Shown: piece by piece, positions 49,818 to 58,845 of the stretch | How the letters are laid out: each line of letters opens with the position of its first letter | Numbering within the stretch: the stretch's first letter is position 1 | Assembly (NCBI GenBank): GCA_035702665.1 | Contig: DASSQD010000018.1 | Location: forward strand, 1 to 64,000 | Length of the DNA stretch: 64,000 nt | Direction of reading: 5' to 3' | DNA from: VBDM01 sp035702665 | GTDB taxonomy: Bacteria > Pseudomonadota > Gammaproteobacteria > Burkholderiales > SG8-39 | The notes under the pieces: model-generated | The model's database searches: none | The model's input: the letters and a program-made list of their open reading frames with translations, nothing else | Told to the model about the DNA's origin: nothing | Program-made: the position numbers and the translations under genes

Positions 49818-51925
49818 CATACGTGTTGATCGCGAGCGCCGCGCTCGGCGGGATATTGCTCTTCCTCCTCGCTGCGGCGACGGCGAACTCACCGCTGTTC
49901 GCCGAGCACTACCCGCTGCTTCTGGCCCTGAACGCGGCTATCGCCCTCGCCCTGCTCGGGCTCGTGGTGTTCCAGCTTTCGAAGCTGGCGCGCCAGCGTC
50001 GCGCCAAGGTATTCGGCTCCCTGCTGACGTTTCGCGTGCTCGTCATGTTCGCGCTGGTGGGTGTGGCTCCGGGCTTGCTCGTCTATACGGTCTCGCTCCA
50101 GTTCCTATCCAAGAGCATCGAGTCCTGGTTCGACGTGCGCGTCGAGCGCGCTCTGGAAGGAGGGCTCAATCTCGGGCGCGCCGCCCTCGACGTCATGCTG
50201 AACGAGCTCCTGCTCAAGGCACACGTCATGGCGCTCGACCTGTCCGAGGTTTCCCAGCGCGAGCAGCCCGCACTCCTGGTGCGCGTGCGCGAACAGGCGT
50301 ACGTGGAAGAAGCGGTGCTCCTGGACGCTCGAGGCGGGGTCGTTGCCGTGGCGCGTCGCGAGCCGATGAAGCTCGAAGCCCCGGCCCCGACCCCGCAGGC
50401 GCTCCGCGATGCGCGCCAGGTTCGCGGGTACGGTGCGGTCGAGCCCGTGGGCGACAAGGGCCTGCTCCTGCGGGTCATCGTCTCATTGGAGACGACAGGG
50501 GGACGCGGCGACACGCGCTTCCTGCAGCTGACGCACTGGGTTCCGCCGGCTCTTGCCGAACAGGGCGAGTCCGTGCAGAGCGTATACCGGGCGTACAAGG
50601 AACTGTCGCTGTCCCGCCAGGGCCTGAAGGAGATCTACATCCTCACCCTGACTCTAACGCTCCTCCTCGCCCTCCTTTCGGCGATCGCGCTGGCGTTCCT
50701 GCTGTCGCGACGCTTGTCCCAGCCGCTCGCCGTGCTTGCCGAGGGCACACAGGCGGTCGCGCGCGGCGATTTCTCGCGCCGCGCCCAGGTCACGAGCCGC
50801 GACGAGCTGGGCATCCTCACGAGCTCTTTCAACAGCATGACTCAGCAGCTCGGCGAAGCGCAGCGCGCGGCGCAGCTCAACCAGGCGCAGCTCGAGACCG
50901 CCAAGGCGTATCTGGAGAGCATCCTTGCCAACCTGTCGGCGGGCGTGCTCGTTTTCGACGAGGCACTGGTGCTGAGGATCGCCAACAGCGGCGCAGGACG
51001 CATCCTGCACGAGAACCTCGGCCCGCTCATCGAGCGGGCGCTGCCGGACTGGCATGTTCTCCCCGAATTCGCCCAGATGCTGCGCTCGGAGCTCGCCGAG
51101 CACAGGGAAATACCCTGGCAGCAGCAGATCGAGATGCGCGACCGGAACGCGGTGATTCTTGTGCGAGGCTCGCCCCTCCCCGCGGCGGGCGGCGGAGGCT
51201 ACGTCGTCGTTTTCGACGACATCACCCAGCTGATCGCGGCGCAGCGCGCCACCGCCTGGGGCGAGGTTGCGCGCAGGCTCGCGCACGAGATCAAGAACCC
51301 CCTCACGCCCATCCAGCTGGCCGCGGAGCGCTTGCAGGCGAAGCTCCTCGACAAGCTCACGCCGGAGGCGGCCCGCGCGCTGAATCACGCCACGGAAACC
51401 ATCGTCGCCCAGGTCACCGCGATGAAGAACATGGTCGACGAGCTCCGCGACTACGCCCGCACGCCCGCGCCGCAACTCGGCGGTCTCGATCTCAACCGCC
51501 TGCTCGCCGAAGTCCTGGCGCTGTACGATCAGTCCGGAACGCGGATTCAGGCGAGCCTGGGCAAGGGCCTGCCCCTGGTGCGCGGCGACCCCGACCGCCT
51601 GCGGCAAGTCATCCACAATCTCCTGCAGAACGCGCAGGACGCCCTAGCCGGGAACATCGACCCGAAGATCGAGGTGACAACCGAGCTCGCGGAGGGCCAA
51701 GTGTGGCTGCGCATCAGCGACAACGGCTGCGGATTCCCGGACGCCATCATCAAGGGAGCGTTCGAGCCGTACGTCACGACCAAGTCCAAGGGAACCGGGC
51801 TCGGGCTTGCCATCGTGAAGCGCATCATCGACGAGCATCACGGGACGGTCACCATCGAGAACCGGGCCGGGAGGGAAGGGGGGCGCGGCGCCGCGGTGCG
51901 GATTTCGCTGCCGCTGGCCGCCTGA
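49814..51925 (+). CDS. NtrY-like sensor histidine kinase
   Basis: A 703-residue membrane kinase: two or three N-terminal transmembrane segments (to about residue 100), a periplasmic or extracytoplasmic sensor part, a further transmembrane segment near 285, HAMP (SRRLSQPLAVLAEGTQAVARG), a PAS-like region, HisKA with RRLAHEIKNPLTPIQ (phospho-His), and HATPase_c with VIHNLLQNAQDAL, DNGCGFP and KGTGLGLAIVKR. GGAGG precedes the ATG. It is co-transcribed with the NtrX-like regulator 6 bases downstream. Confidence 0.93.
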   Translation: MTYVLIASAALGGILLFLLAAATANSPLFAEHYPLLLALNAAIALALLGLVVFQLSKLARQRRAKVFGSLLTFRVLVMFALVGVAPGLLVYTVSLQFLSKSIESWFDVRVERALEGGLNLGRAALDVMLNELLLKAHVMALDLSEVSQREQPALLVRVREQAYVEEAVLLDARGGVVAVARREPMKLEAPAPTPQALRDARQVRGYGAVEPVGDKGLLLRVIVSLETTGGRGDTRFLQLTHWVPPALAEQGESVQSVYRAYKELSLSRQGLKEIYILTLTLTLLLALLSAIALAFLLSRRLSQPLAVLAEGTQAVARGDFSRRAQVTSRDELGILTSSFNSMTQQLGEAQRAAQLNQAQLETAKAYLESILANLSAGVLVFDEALVLRIANSGAGRILHENLGPLIERALPDWHVLPEFAQMLRSELAEHREIPWQQQIEMRDRNAVILVRGSPLPAAGGGGYVVVFDDITQLIAAQRATAWGEVARRLAHEIKNPLTPIQLAAERLQAKLLDKLTPEAARALNHATETIVAQVTAMKNMVDELRDYARTPAPQLGGLDLNRLLAEVLALYDQSGTRIQASLGKGLPLVRGDPDRLRQVIHNLLQNAQDALAGNIDPKIEVTTELAEGQVWLRISDNGCGFPDAIIKGAFEPYVTTKSKGTGLGLAIVKRIIDEHHGTVTIENRAGREGGRGAAVRISLPLAA

Positions 51926-51930
51926 TCGGC

Positions 51931-53175
51931 ATGGCACAGATTCTGGTCGTAGACGACGAAGTCGGGATCCGCGAGCTGCTCTCGGAGATTCTCTCCGACG
52001 AGGGCCACACCGTGCAGGTCGCCGAGAACGCCACGGCTGCGCGCTCGCTGCGCGCGCGGGGAAGGCCAGACCTCGTGCTGCTCGATATCTGGATGCCGGA
52101 CGCAGACGGCATCACGCTGCTCAAGGAGTGGGCGACCGGCGGGCATCTCAACATGCCGGTGATCATGATGTCGGGGCACGGCACGATCGACACCGCGGTC
52201 GAGGCGACACGCATCGGCGCGATGGATTTCCTGGAGAAACCGATCGCGTTGCAGAAGCTGCTCGCGACGGTCAAGCGGGCGCTGCGCGCGGGGGAGTCGC
52301 GGGCGACGATGCCTCTCAGCATCGCGAATTTCGGCCGCTCGGTCACGATCACCGAGCTGAAGAAGCGCCTGTCGAAGATTTCGACCGCGGGAGCCGCGGT
52401 GCTGATGCGCGGGGAAAAAGGCGTCATGCCCGAGCTCTACGCGCGCTATCTGCAGCAGCCCAATACGCCTTGGCTCGACGGCGCGCACGCCCTCAACGAT
52501 GCGTCCCAGGATCTGCTGCAGCAGGTCTCGAGCGGCGTGCTGTTCGTCGCGGAGCTGGCGGCGCTCTCGAAGAACCAGCAGAAGCACCTCGCTTTCCTCG
52601 CGACACGGGCCGAGAAAAGCAACGTGCGGCTGGTCTCGTTTACCGCGGAGGAGCCCAAGCGTCTGGTGGAGGTGCACGGGTTCGACCCCGCGCTGATGCA
52701 GTCGCTCTCGGGCATCGTCATCGCCCTCCCCGCCCTGCGCGAGCATCCCGAGGACATCCCCGAGGTCGCTGCGCTGATGCTCGCCCAGCTCGTGGAGACG
52801 CGCTTCTGCCCGCCGCGGATCTTCTCGACCGGCGCGCTGAACGTCCTGCGCCACTTCAGCTGGCCTGGCAACCTCGAGGACCTCGCCGCCGCGGTGCGCA
52901 CGCTCGCTCTCACGAGTCTCGAGGAGGAGATCGGAGTAGGGGACGCCGAGCGCGTGCTGCCGCAGTTCGCGAGGCGGACGGCGGACGCGGAAGTCTCGTT
53001 CGATCTGCCGTTGCGCGAGGCGCGCGAGGCGTTCGAGCGGACGTACTTCGAGCATCATCTTGCGCAGGCCAACGGGTCCATCGCGCGCCTGGCCGAGCGC
53101 AGCGGCCTGGAACGCACCCATCTGTATCGAAAACTGAAGGCGCTCGGCATTCTCGCAAGGCGGAAGGAAGACTGA
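51931..53175 (+). CDS. NtrX-like response regulator with degenerate AAA+ domain
   Basis: A 414-residue regulator. The receiver domain is intact (DD at 8-9, phospho-acceptor D52, K103). The central region aligns with sigma-54 activator domains (ALREHPEDIPEV, SWPGNLEDLAAAVR) but lacks the key residues: Walker A is replaced by GEKGVMP (about 161-167), no GAFTGA loop exists, and Walker B reads GVLFVAE without the Asp. A Fis-type helix-turn-helix closes the protein (NGSIARLAERSGLERTHLYRKLK). It should bind DNA but not hydrolyse ATP or activate sigma-54. Confidence 0.93.
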   Translation: MAQILVVDDEVGIRELLSEILSDEGHTVQVAENATAARSLRARGRPDLVLLDIWMPDADGITLLKEWATGGHLNMPVIMMSGHGTIDTAVEATRIGAMDFLEKPIALQKLLATVKRALRAGESRATMPLSIANFGRSVTITELKKRLSKISTAGAAVLMRGEKGVMPELYARYLQQPNTPWLDGAHALNDASQDLLQQVSSGVLFVAELAALSKNQQKHLAFLATRAEKSNVRLVSFTAEEPKRLVEVHGFDPALMQSLSGIVIALPALREHPEDIPEVAALMLAQLVETRFCPPRIFSTGALNVLRHFSWPGNLEDLAAAVRTLALTSLEEEIGVGDAERVLPQFARRTADAEVSFDLPLREAREAFERTYFEHHLAQANGSIARLAERSGLERTHLYRKLKALGILARRKED

Positions 53176-53202
53176 CCGCGATTTCCGGGTCCCGCGGGAT
53201 TC

Positions 53203-53223
53203 GGCATAGAATGCCTGCTTTTT
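53203..53223 (+). terminator. Possible weak hairpin and T-run before trkA
   Basis: The 64-base ntrX-trkA spacer has GGCAT-AGA-ATGCC followed by TGCTTTTT. The stem is only five base pairs, and the same sequence contains a -10-like TAGAAT, so it could equally be part of a trkA promoter. Confidence 0.25.
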
Positions 53224-53239
53224 CGCCCGGACTTCCGAT

Positions 53240-54613
53240 TTGAAGATCGTCATTCTCGGCGCCGGCCAGGTCGGCTCCTCGGTCGCTGAAAGCCTCGCGT
53301 CGGAGGCGAACGACATCACCCTGGTCGATATCGACGGAGCGAGGCTGCGGAACCTCCAGGATCACCTCGACGTGCGCACGGTCGTCGGCAGCGCCGCGCA
53401 TCCCTCGGTCCTCGCCGACGCGGGCATCGAGGACTGCGACATGATGATCGCCGTGACCCAGAGCGACGAAACGAACCTCGTCGCCTGCAAGCTCGCGCAG
53501 CAGCTGTTCAACGTCCCGACGAGGATCGTGCGGCTGCGCGCCACCGACTATCTCGCCAACGAGAACGTGCTGGGTCCGGATTGCTTCGACGTCGACCTGG
53601 CGATCTGCCCGGAGCAGGTCCTGACGGACTACATCGTGAAGCTGATCGAGTTCCCCGAAGCGCTTCAGGTGCTCGAGTTCGCCAACGGCAAGGTGAGTCT
53701 GGTGGCAGTGCGCGCGTTTCAGGGCGGCCCCCTGGTCGGGCATCCTTTGAGGGACCTCAGGAAACATATTCCTTCGGTCGACGCGCGCATCGCCGCCATC
53801 TTCCGTGGCGATACGCCGGTCCAGCCCGACGGCGACACTCTGGTCCAGGCAGGCGACGAAGTGTTCTGTCTCGCCGCGACGAAGGAGATCCGCGAGGTGA
53901 TGCACGAGCTGCGTCGCATGGACAAGCCCGTGCGCCGCGTGATGATCGCGGGCGGGGGCAACATCGGCCTGCGTCTCGCACGCGCGCTGGAGCGCGAGTA
54001 CTCGGTCAAGATCATCGAGTACAACAAGCGGCGCTGCGAGATTCTCTCCACGCGCCTCGATCGCGGCCTCGTGCTCCAGGGAGACGTCACCGACGAGGCG
54101 CTGCTCGAAGCCGAGAACGTCTCCGACATGGATCTGTTCGTGGCCGTGACCAACGACGACGAGAACAACATCATGTCGTGTCTGCTGGCCAAGCGGATGG
54201 GAGCGCGGCGTGTCGTATCGCTCATCAACCGGCGCTCCTACGTCGACCTGCTTCACGCCGGCGAGATCGACATCGCGATCTCCCCCGCGCAGGCGACGAT
54301 CGGCACCCTGCTCGCGCACGTGCGGCGCGGACACGTCACCCAGGTGCACAGCCTGCGGCGCGGAGTTGCCGAGGCGCTCGAGGCCGTGGTGCACGGCGAC
54401 CGCAATTCCTCGCGCTGCGTCGGGCGGCGGATCGAGGAGATCGACCTGCCCAACGGAACGTCGATCGCGGCGCTGGTGCGCGGCGACGACGTCGTGATGG
54501 CCCACCACGATACGGTGGTGCAGGCAGAGGATCACGCGATCGTGTTCGTCACCGACAAGAAGCAGTTGCCCAAGGTGGAGAAGCTATTCGAAGTCAGCGT
54601 CGGCTTCGTCTGA
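53240..54613 (+). CDS. trkA: Trk potassium uptake system NAD-binding protein TrkA
   Basis: A 457-residue TrkA with two tandem RCK modules (N and C lobes each). NAD motifs are ILGAGQVGSSVAESL at residue 5 and IAGGGNIGLRLAR near 235. It regulates K+ flux through TrkH, encoded 14 bases downstream. The start is a TTG at 53240, read as MKIVILGAG; no strong ribosome-binding site is visible. Confidence 0.97.
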   Translation: MKIVILGAGQVGSSVAESLASEANDITLVDIDGARLRNLQDHLDVRTVVGSAAHPSVLADAGIEDCDMMIAVTQSDETNLVACKLAQQLFNVPTRIVRLRATDYLANENVLGPDCFDVDLAICPEQVLTDYIVKLIEFPEALQVLEFANGKVSLVAVRAFQGGPLVGHPLRDLRKHIPSVDARIAAIFRGDTPVQPDGDTLVQAGDEVFCLAATKEIREVMHELRRMDKPVRRVMIAGGGNIGLRLARALEREYSVKIIEYNKRRCEILSTRLDRGLVLQGDVTDEALLEAENVSDMDLFVAVTNDDENNIMSCLLAKRMGARRVVSLINRRSYVDLLHAGEIDIAISPAQATIGTLLAHVRRGHVTQVHSLRRGVAEALEAVVHGDRNSSRCVGRRIEEIDLPNGTSIAALVRGDDVVMAHHDTVVQAEDHAIVFVTDKKQLPKVEKLFEVSVGFV

Positions 54614-54626
54614 AGCGGCACCGCGC

Positions 54627-56084
54627 ATGGTCAGACCGGTCTCCGTTCTCCACGTGCTGAGCGTGTTGATCATGCTCTTCGCCGTTTCCATGCTGCTGCC
54701 TTTCGGCGTCTCGTTCCTGTATGGCGATGCGGCGCGCTCGGCCCACTACCAGTCGATGCTGATCACCCTGGCGAGCGGAGCCGTGCTCTGGGGCGGGACG
54801 CGCCCCGGCCGAGGGGAGCTGCAGCCCCGCGACGCGCTGCTCCTGGTCGCGCTCGTGTGGACCGTGCTTCCCGCCTTTGCGACCCTGCCGCTGCTCCTCC
54901 ACCTCCACGAGATGAGCTTCACCGATGCGTATTTCGAGACGGTGGCGGCGCTCACGACCACGGGCTCGACGGTCCTGTCGGGCCTGGACCGGCTGCCTGC
55001 GTCGATCAATTTCTGGCGCTGCGAGATGCAGTGGCTGGGCGGGATGGGGATCATCGTCCTCGCCGTCGCCATTCTTCCGCTCCTGGGGATCGGCGGCAGC
55101 CAGATCATGCGAGCCGAGACGCCCGGCCCGATGAAGGACACCAGGCTCACTCCGCGGATCACCGAGGCCGCCAAGGGTCTGTGGCTGGTCTACGCCGGCA
55201 TGACGCTCGCCTGCATGCTCGCGTACAAGGCGGTGGGCATGAGCTGGTTCGACGCGGTGGTGCACGCGTTCACCACCTTGAGCCTCGGAGGGTTCTCGTC
55301 GCACGACGCGAACTTCGCGTACTTCAATTCCCCGGCGATCGAGGCGACGGCGATGTTGTTCATGATCGCCGCCGGCATCAATTTCGGCACGCACTTTCTC
55401 GCGTTCCGCAAGCTGAGCCTCGCGCCGTACCGCAGCGATCCGGAGACGCGGGTCTATCTCGCGGTGCTCGCCGTGTCGGCGTTCGGTATCGCCTACTTCC
55501 TGCTCGCCAACGGGGTATACCCGTCGTTCTGGACGGCGCTGCGCCACGGCGCTTTCAACGTGGTATCGATCGCGACCACCGCGGGCTTCGCAAGCGCCGA
55601 TTTCAACCAGTGGCCGATCTTCGCGCCGGTGTGGATGCTGTTCCTGTGTTGTTTCGCGACCTGTTCGGGCTCGACCGGCGGCGGCATCAAGATGATCCGC
55701 GCCGAGCTGATGGTCCGGCAGGCCCTCAGGGAGATCATGTCGATCATCCATCCGCGCGCGTACCTGCCGCTGAAGGTCGCGGGCCAGCGCATCGAGAATC
55801 AGATCATCTTCGCGGTCCTGGCGTTCATGCTGATCTGGGGCGGATCGGTGATCGTCATGACGATGCTGCTGACGGCGTCCGGGCTGGACATCATCTCGGC
55901 CTTCTCGGCGGTCATCGTCTGCCTGTGCAACACGGGGCCCGGGCTGAATCAGGTCGGTCCCGCGACGACGTATGCCTCCCTCAACGATTTTCAGACCTGG
56001 GTGTGCACGGCGGCGATGCTCGTCGGCCGCCTCGAGCTGTTCACGCTTTTTATCGTCGTCACGCCCGCGTTCTGGCGGCGCTAG
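54627..56084 (+). CDS. trkH: Trk-type potassium transporter membrane subunit TrkH
   Basis: A 485-residue channel-like protein with four membrane-pore-membrane repeats. Selectivity-filter segments are visible (LTTTGSTVL, TTLSLGGFSSHD, IATTAGFASAD, LCNTGPGL). SGSTGGGIKMIRAELM is characteristic of TrkH/TrkG. With TrkA it imports K+. Confidence 0.97.
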   Translation: MVRPVSVLHVLSVLIMLFAVSMLLPFGVSFLYGDAARSAHYQSMLITLASGAVLWGGTRPGRGELQPRDALLLVALVWTVLPAFATLPLLLHLHEMSFTDAYFETVAALTTTGSTVLSGLDRLPASINFWRCEMQWLGGMGIIVLAVAILPLLGIGGSQIMRAETPGPMKDTRLTPRITEAAKGLWLVYAGMTLACMLAYKAVGMSWFDAVVHAFTTLSLGGFSSHDANFAYFNSPAIEATAMLFMIAAGINFGTHFLAFRKLSLAPYRSDPETRVYLAVLAVSAFGIAYFLLANGVYPSFWTALRHGAFNVVSIATTAGFASADFNQWPIFAPVWMLFLCCFATCSGSTGGGIKMIRAELMVRQALREIMSIIHPRAYLPLKVAGQRIENQIIFAVLAFMLIWGGSVIVMTMLLTASGLDIISAFSAVIVCLCNTGPGLNQVGPATTYASLNDFQTWVCTAAMLVGRLELFTLFIVVTPAFWRR

Positions 56085-56093
56085 CCGCCGGGC

Positions 56094-56441
56094 TTATTTC
56101 GCGCAGACCACCATGATCTCGACCAGCATGCGCGGGTCGGCGAGCTTGGCTTCGACCGTTGCGCGCGCCGGGAGATTGGCGGGGTCGGCCCACGCCGTCC
56201 ACGCGGCGTTCATGTCGTCGCGGTTGCGGATGTCGGTAACCCAGACGTTTGCCGAGAGGATCTTCGATTTGCCGGTCCCGGCCGACGCGAGGATGGCGTC
56301 GATCTTCTTCAGGACCTGCTCCGTCTGCCCCTTCACGCCCTGCGTGAGATCGTCGGCAACCTGGCCGGCGACGTACACCAGGCCGCCGTGCTCGACGGCC
56401 GCGCTGAAGAGCTTGCCGGGCTGATGGCGCTTGATGCTCAC
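56094..56441 (-). CDS. RidA family protein
   Basis: A 115-residue YjgF/YER057c/UK114 protein. It opens SIKRHQPGKLFSAAVEHGGLVYVAGQVADD, has VWVTDIRNRDDMNAAW and ends LPARATVEAKLADPRMLVEIMVVCA. The Arg of the ARATVEA motif is the deaminase-type catalytic residue. Members hydrolyse reactive enamines/imines. The GTG start overlaps the FAH stop by four bases. Confidence 0.92.
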   Translation of the reverse strand: MSIKRHQPGKLFSAAVEHGGLVYVAGQVADDLTQGVKGQTEQVLKKIDAILASAGTGKSKILSANVWVTDIRNRDDMNAAWTAWADPANLPARATVEAKLADPRMLVEIMVVCAK

Positions 56442-57151
56442 GGCTTCGCCTCGAGGATCTTTACCCGCAGCTCTCCCAGGCCTTCGATTCCCGCGACGAG
56501 CTCGTCGCCCGCCCTGGCCGCGCCCACGCCCGCCGGAGTGCCGGTCATGATGAGGTCGCCCGCTTCGAGGGTGTAGTACTGCGTGAGGAAGGCGATCTGC
56601 TCGGGCACGCTCCAGATCATCTGGTCGATGTTCGAGTCTTGCTTGAGCGCGCCGTTGACCTTGAGCCACAGCTTCCCTTTGGCGGGATGACCGATCTTGG
56701 AGGCGGGCGTGATCGCGCCGACGGGAGCGGCCTGATCGAAGTCCTTGCCGAAGGTCCACGGGCGGCCCTTGTCCTTGCCGACCTGCTGCAGGTCGCGGCG
56801 CGTCATGTCCAGGCCGATCGCGTAGCCCCAGATGTGCTCCGCGGCCCTGGCTGCCGGGATCTTGTACCCGCCCGTGCCCATCACGGCGACCAGCTCGGTC
56901 TCCCAGTGGTAGTTGCTGGTCATCGGCGGATAATGCACCGCGCCGGTCTGGCCGACATTCAACGGCACGAGATCGTGCGCCGACTTGGTGAAGAAGAACG
57001 GCTGCTCGCGGCCGTCGCCTCCCATCTCCTTCTGGTGCTCGACGTAGTTGCGCCCGACGCAGAAGATGCGGCGCACCGGGAAGCGCGCATTCGATCCGAC
57101 GATGGGCAGCGAGGGTATGTCCCAGCTGCCGATCACGTACTCCATTTTCAT
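56438..57151 (-). CDS. Fumarylacetoacetate/fumarylpyruvate hydrolase family protein
   Basis: A 237-residue FAH-fold hydrolase. FPVRRIFCVGRNYVEHQKEMG and PFFFTKSAHDLVP near the N-terminus resemble fumarylpyruvate hydrolase (NagK). The metal ligands lie in HWETELVAVMG and IGLDMTRRDLQ, and LEAGDLIMTGTPAGVG closes the site. It could complete gentisate breakdown begun by the distant nag-like cluster, but other acylpyruvases fit. It is coupled to the RidA gene by overlap. An in-frame ATG two codons in is an alternative start. Confidence 0.9.
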   Translation of the reverse strand: MKMEYVIGSWDIPSLPIVGSNARFPVRRIFCVGRNYVEHQKEMGGDGREQPFFFTKSAHDLVPLNVGQTGAVHYPPMTSNYHWETELVAVMGTGGYKIPAARAAEHIWGYAIGLDMTRRDLQQVGKDKGRPWTFGKDFDQAAPVGAITPASKIGHPAKGKLWLKVNGALKQDSNIDQMIWSVPEQIAFLTQYYTLEAGDLIMTGTPAGVGAARAGDELVAGIEGLGELRVKILEAKP

Positions 57152-57249
57152 GACGAGGTCCCCGCGAAAAAGGCGCGTATTTTCCCATAAAGCGCGCCGG
57201 CCGGAGCGGGCGCGGACGGCCTATTCGTGGAGCAATCCCGAAAAAAAAA

Positions 57250-57269
57250 CGGGCACCCGAAGGTGCCCG
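57250..57269 (-). terminator. Rho-independent terminator of the glnK-amtB operon
   Basis: On the minus strand an 8-bp stem CGGGCACC/GGTGCCCG with a TTCG tetraloop is followed by nine T residues, 40 bases after the amtB stop. It is the classic form of a strong terminator. Confidence 0.93.
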
Positions 57270-57308
57270 CTCGAAGGAGCCCCGCAGGGCCCGCTCTACC
57301 TGCATCGA

Positions 57309-58835
57309 TCAGTAGTTGTAGGCCTTCTCGCCGTGATCGGCGAGGTCCAGACCCTCTTCCTGCGCTTCGTCGCTGGCGCGGATGCCGATCGTGAACTTCA
57401 GGATCAGCAGGATCACGAAGGCCACGCCGCCCGACCAGATCAGGGTGATGATGATGTCCCACAGCTGGGAGACGATCTGCGCCCAGGCGTCGAAATCGCC
57501 GACCTTGTTGGCGACGTAGTCGTACACGCCCGTGCCGCCGAACTTCGGATTGACGAAGGTGCCCGTTCCCAGCGAGCCGATGATCCCGCCGATGCAGTGC
57601 ACGCCGAAGGTATCCAGCGCATCGTCGTAGCCCAGCATGGCCTTGACCTTGGTCACCGCGAAGAAGCAGACGACGCCGGCGATGGCGCAGGTGAAGAAGG
57701 CGCCCACGGGGCCGACGAATCCGGCCGCCGGAGTGATCGCCACCAGGCCCGCCACGATGCCGGAGCAGATGCCCAGCAGGCTCGGCTTGCCCTTGACGAG
57801 CCACTCGGTGAGCGTCCAGGCGACGCCCGCGACCGCGGTCCCGAACAGCGTGTTGAAGAACGCGATGCCGGCGGCGCCGGTGGCTTCCAGCGCGGAACCC
57901 GCGTTGAAGCCGAACCAGCCCATCCACAGCATGCCGGTGCCGATCGCCGTCATCATCACGCTGTGCGGCGCCATCTGCACCCTGCCGTAGCCGTTGCGCT
58001 TGCCGAGCATCAGCGCGCAGACCAGCGCGGCGATGCCGGAGTTGACGTGCACCACGGTGCCGCCCGCGAAGTCGAGAGCGCCTTTCTGGAACAGGAAGCC
58101 GGCATGGCTCTGCGCTATGTCGGCGGCCTTCTGCGTGGTGTAGGCATCCGGGCCGTCCCAGTACCACACCATGTGAGCGACGGGCAGATAGGCGAAGGTG
58201 AACCACAGGATGCAGAAGATGATCATCGCGGAGAACTTGAAGCGTTCCGCGAAGCCGCCCGCGATCAGCGCGACGGTAATCGCGGCGAAGGTCAGCTGGA
58301 ACATGCAGTACACGAAATCCGGCAGGTACTGTCCCTTGCTGAACGTCGCGGCGACCGCCGTCGCAGGATCCTCGCCGAGCATGAAGAACTTGTCGAGCGA
58401 CCCGATGAAGGGCGACAGCGAGCTGCCTTCATGGGCGGCGGTGAACGCCAGGCTGTATCCGTAGATCACCCAAAGCACCGCGACGACGCAGAAGATCGAA
58501 AAACTCTGCATCACCGTCGACAGCGCGTTCCGGGTTCGGGCCATGCCGGCGTAGAACAGCGCCAGGCCCGGGACGGTCATCAGCAACACGAACGCCGAGG
58601 AGGTCATCATCCACGACACGTCGCCCTTGTTGCAGTCGAAGCCCTTGTCGCCGCACTTGGGCGTTGCCGGCGCCGCGGCAGCTGGGGCCGCGGCAGCTGG
58701 GGCCGTTGCCGCCGGTGCTGCCGCATCGGCGGGCTTCTCGGCCGCCTTGTCCTGGGCGAACAGCGGCAAGGCGTGCGCGCCCAGCATCGCGACCAGCGCC
58801 AGCGATGCGAATAGCTTTCTCGTGAATCTGTTCAT
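57309..58835 (-). CDS. amtB: Ammonium transporter AmtB
   Basis: A 508-residue Amt/Rh channel. A signal peptide (ALPLFAQ) and an Ala/Pro-rich linker (residues 30-60) are followed by eleven membrane segments. Landmarks: DVSWMMTSSAFVLLMT, LALFYAGMARTRN, DFAGGTVVHVNSGIAALV (a pore His), LGTGTF and the DxxxHG-like VHCIGGIIGSL. It conducts ammonium and is gated by GlnK, encoded 10 bases upstream. The linker is longer than in E. coli AmtB and is encoded by a short tandem DNA repeat. Confidence 0.97.
   Translation of the reverse strand: MNRFTRKLFASLALVAMLGAHALPLFAQDKAAEKPADAAAPAATAPAAAAPAAAAPATPKCGDKGFDCNKGDVSWMMTSSAFVLLMTVPGLALFYAGMARTRNALSTVMQSFSIFCVVAVLWVIYGYSLAFTAAHEGSSLSPFIGSLDKFFMLGEDPATAVAATFSKGQYLPDFVYCMFQLTFAAITVALIAGGFAERFKFSAMIIFCILWFTFAYLPVAHMVWYWDGPDAYTTQKAADIAQSHAGFLFQKGALDFAGGTVVHVNSGIAALVCALMLGKRNGYGRVQMAPHSVMMTAIGTGMLWMGWFGFNAGSALEATGAAGIAFFNTLFGTAVAGVAWTLTEWLVKGKPSLLGICSGIVAGLVAITPAAGFVGPVGAFFTCAIAGVVCFFAVTKVKAMLGYDDALDTFGVHCIGGIIGSLGTGTFVNPKFGGTGVYDYVANKVGDFDAWAQIVSQLWDIIITLIWSGGVAFVILLILKFTIGIRASDEAQEEGLDLADHGEKAYNY
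58672..58704. repeat. 15-bp tandem repeat within the amtB linker
   Basis: GCCGCGGCAGCTGGG occurs twice in direct tandem (58672-58686, 58687-58701) with a partial third copy. On the coding strand it yields the Ala/Pro linker APAAAAPAAAAP of AmtB. Copy number may vary between strains. Confidence 0.75.
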
Positions 58836-58845
58836 TGTTGCCTCC

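Noticed and set aside
51931..53175. First read as a normal sigma-54 activator
   Set aside because: The GAFTGA loop, Walker A and Walker B Asp are absent, so the label was changed to degenerate NtrX-like.
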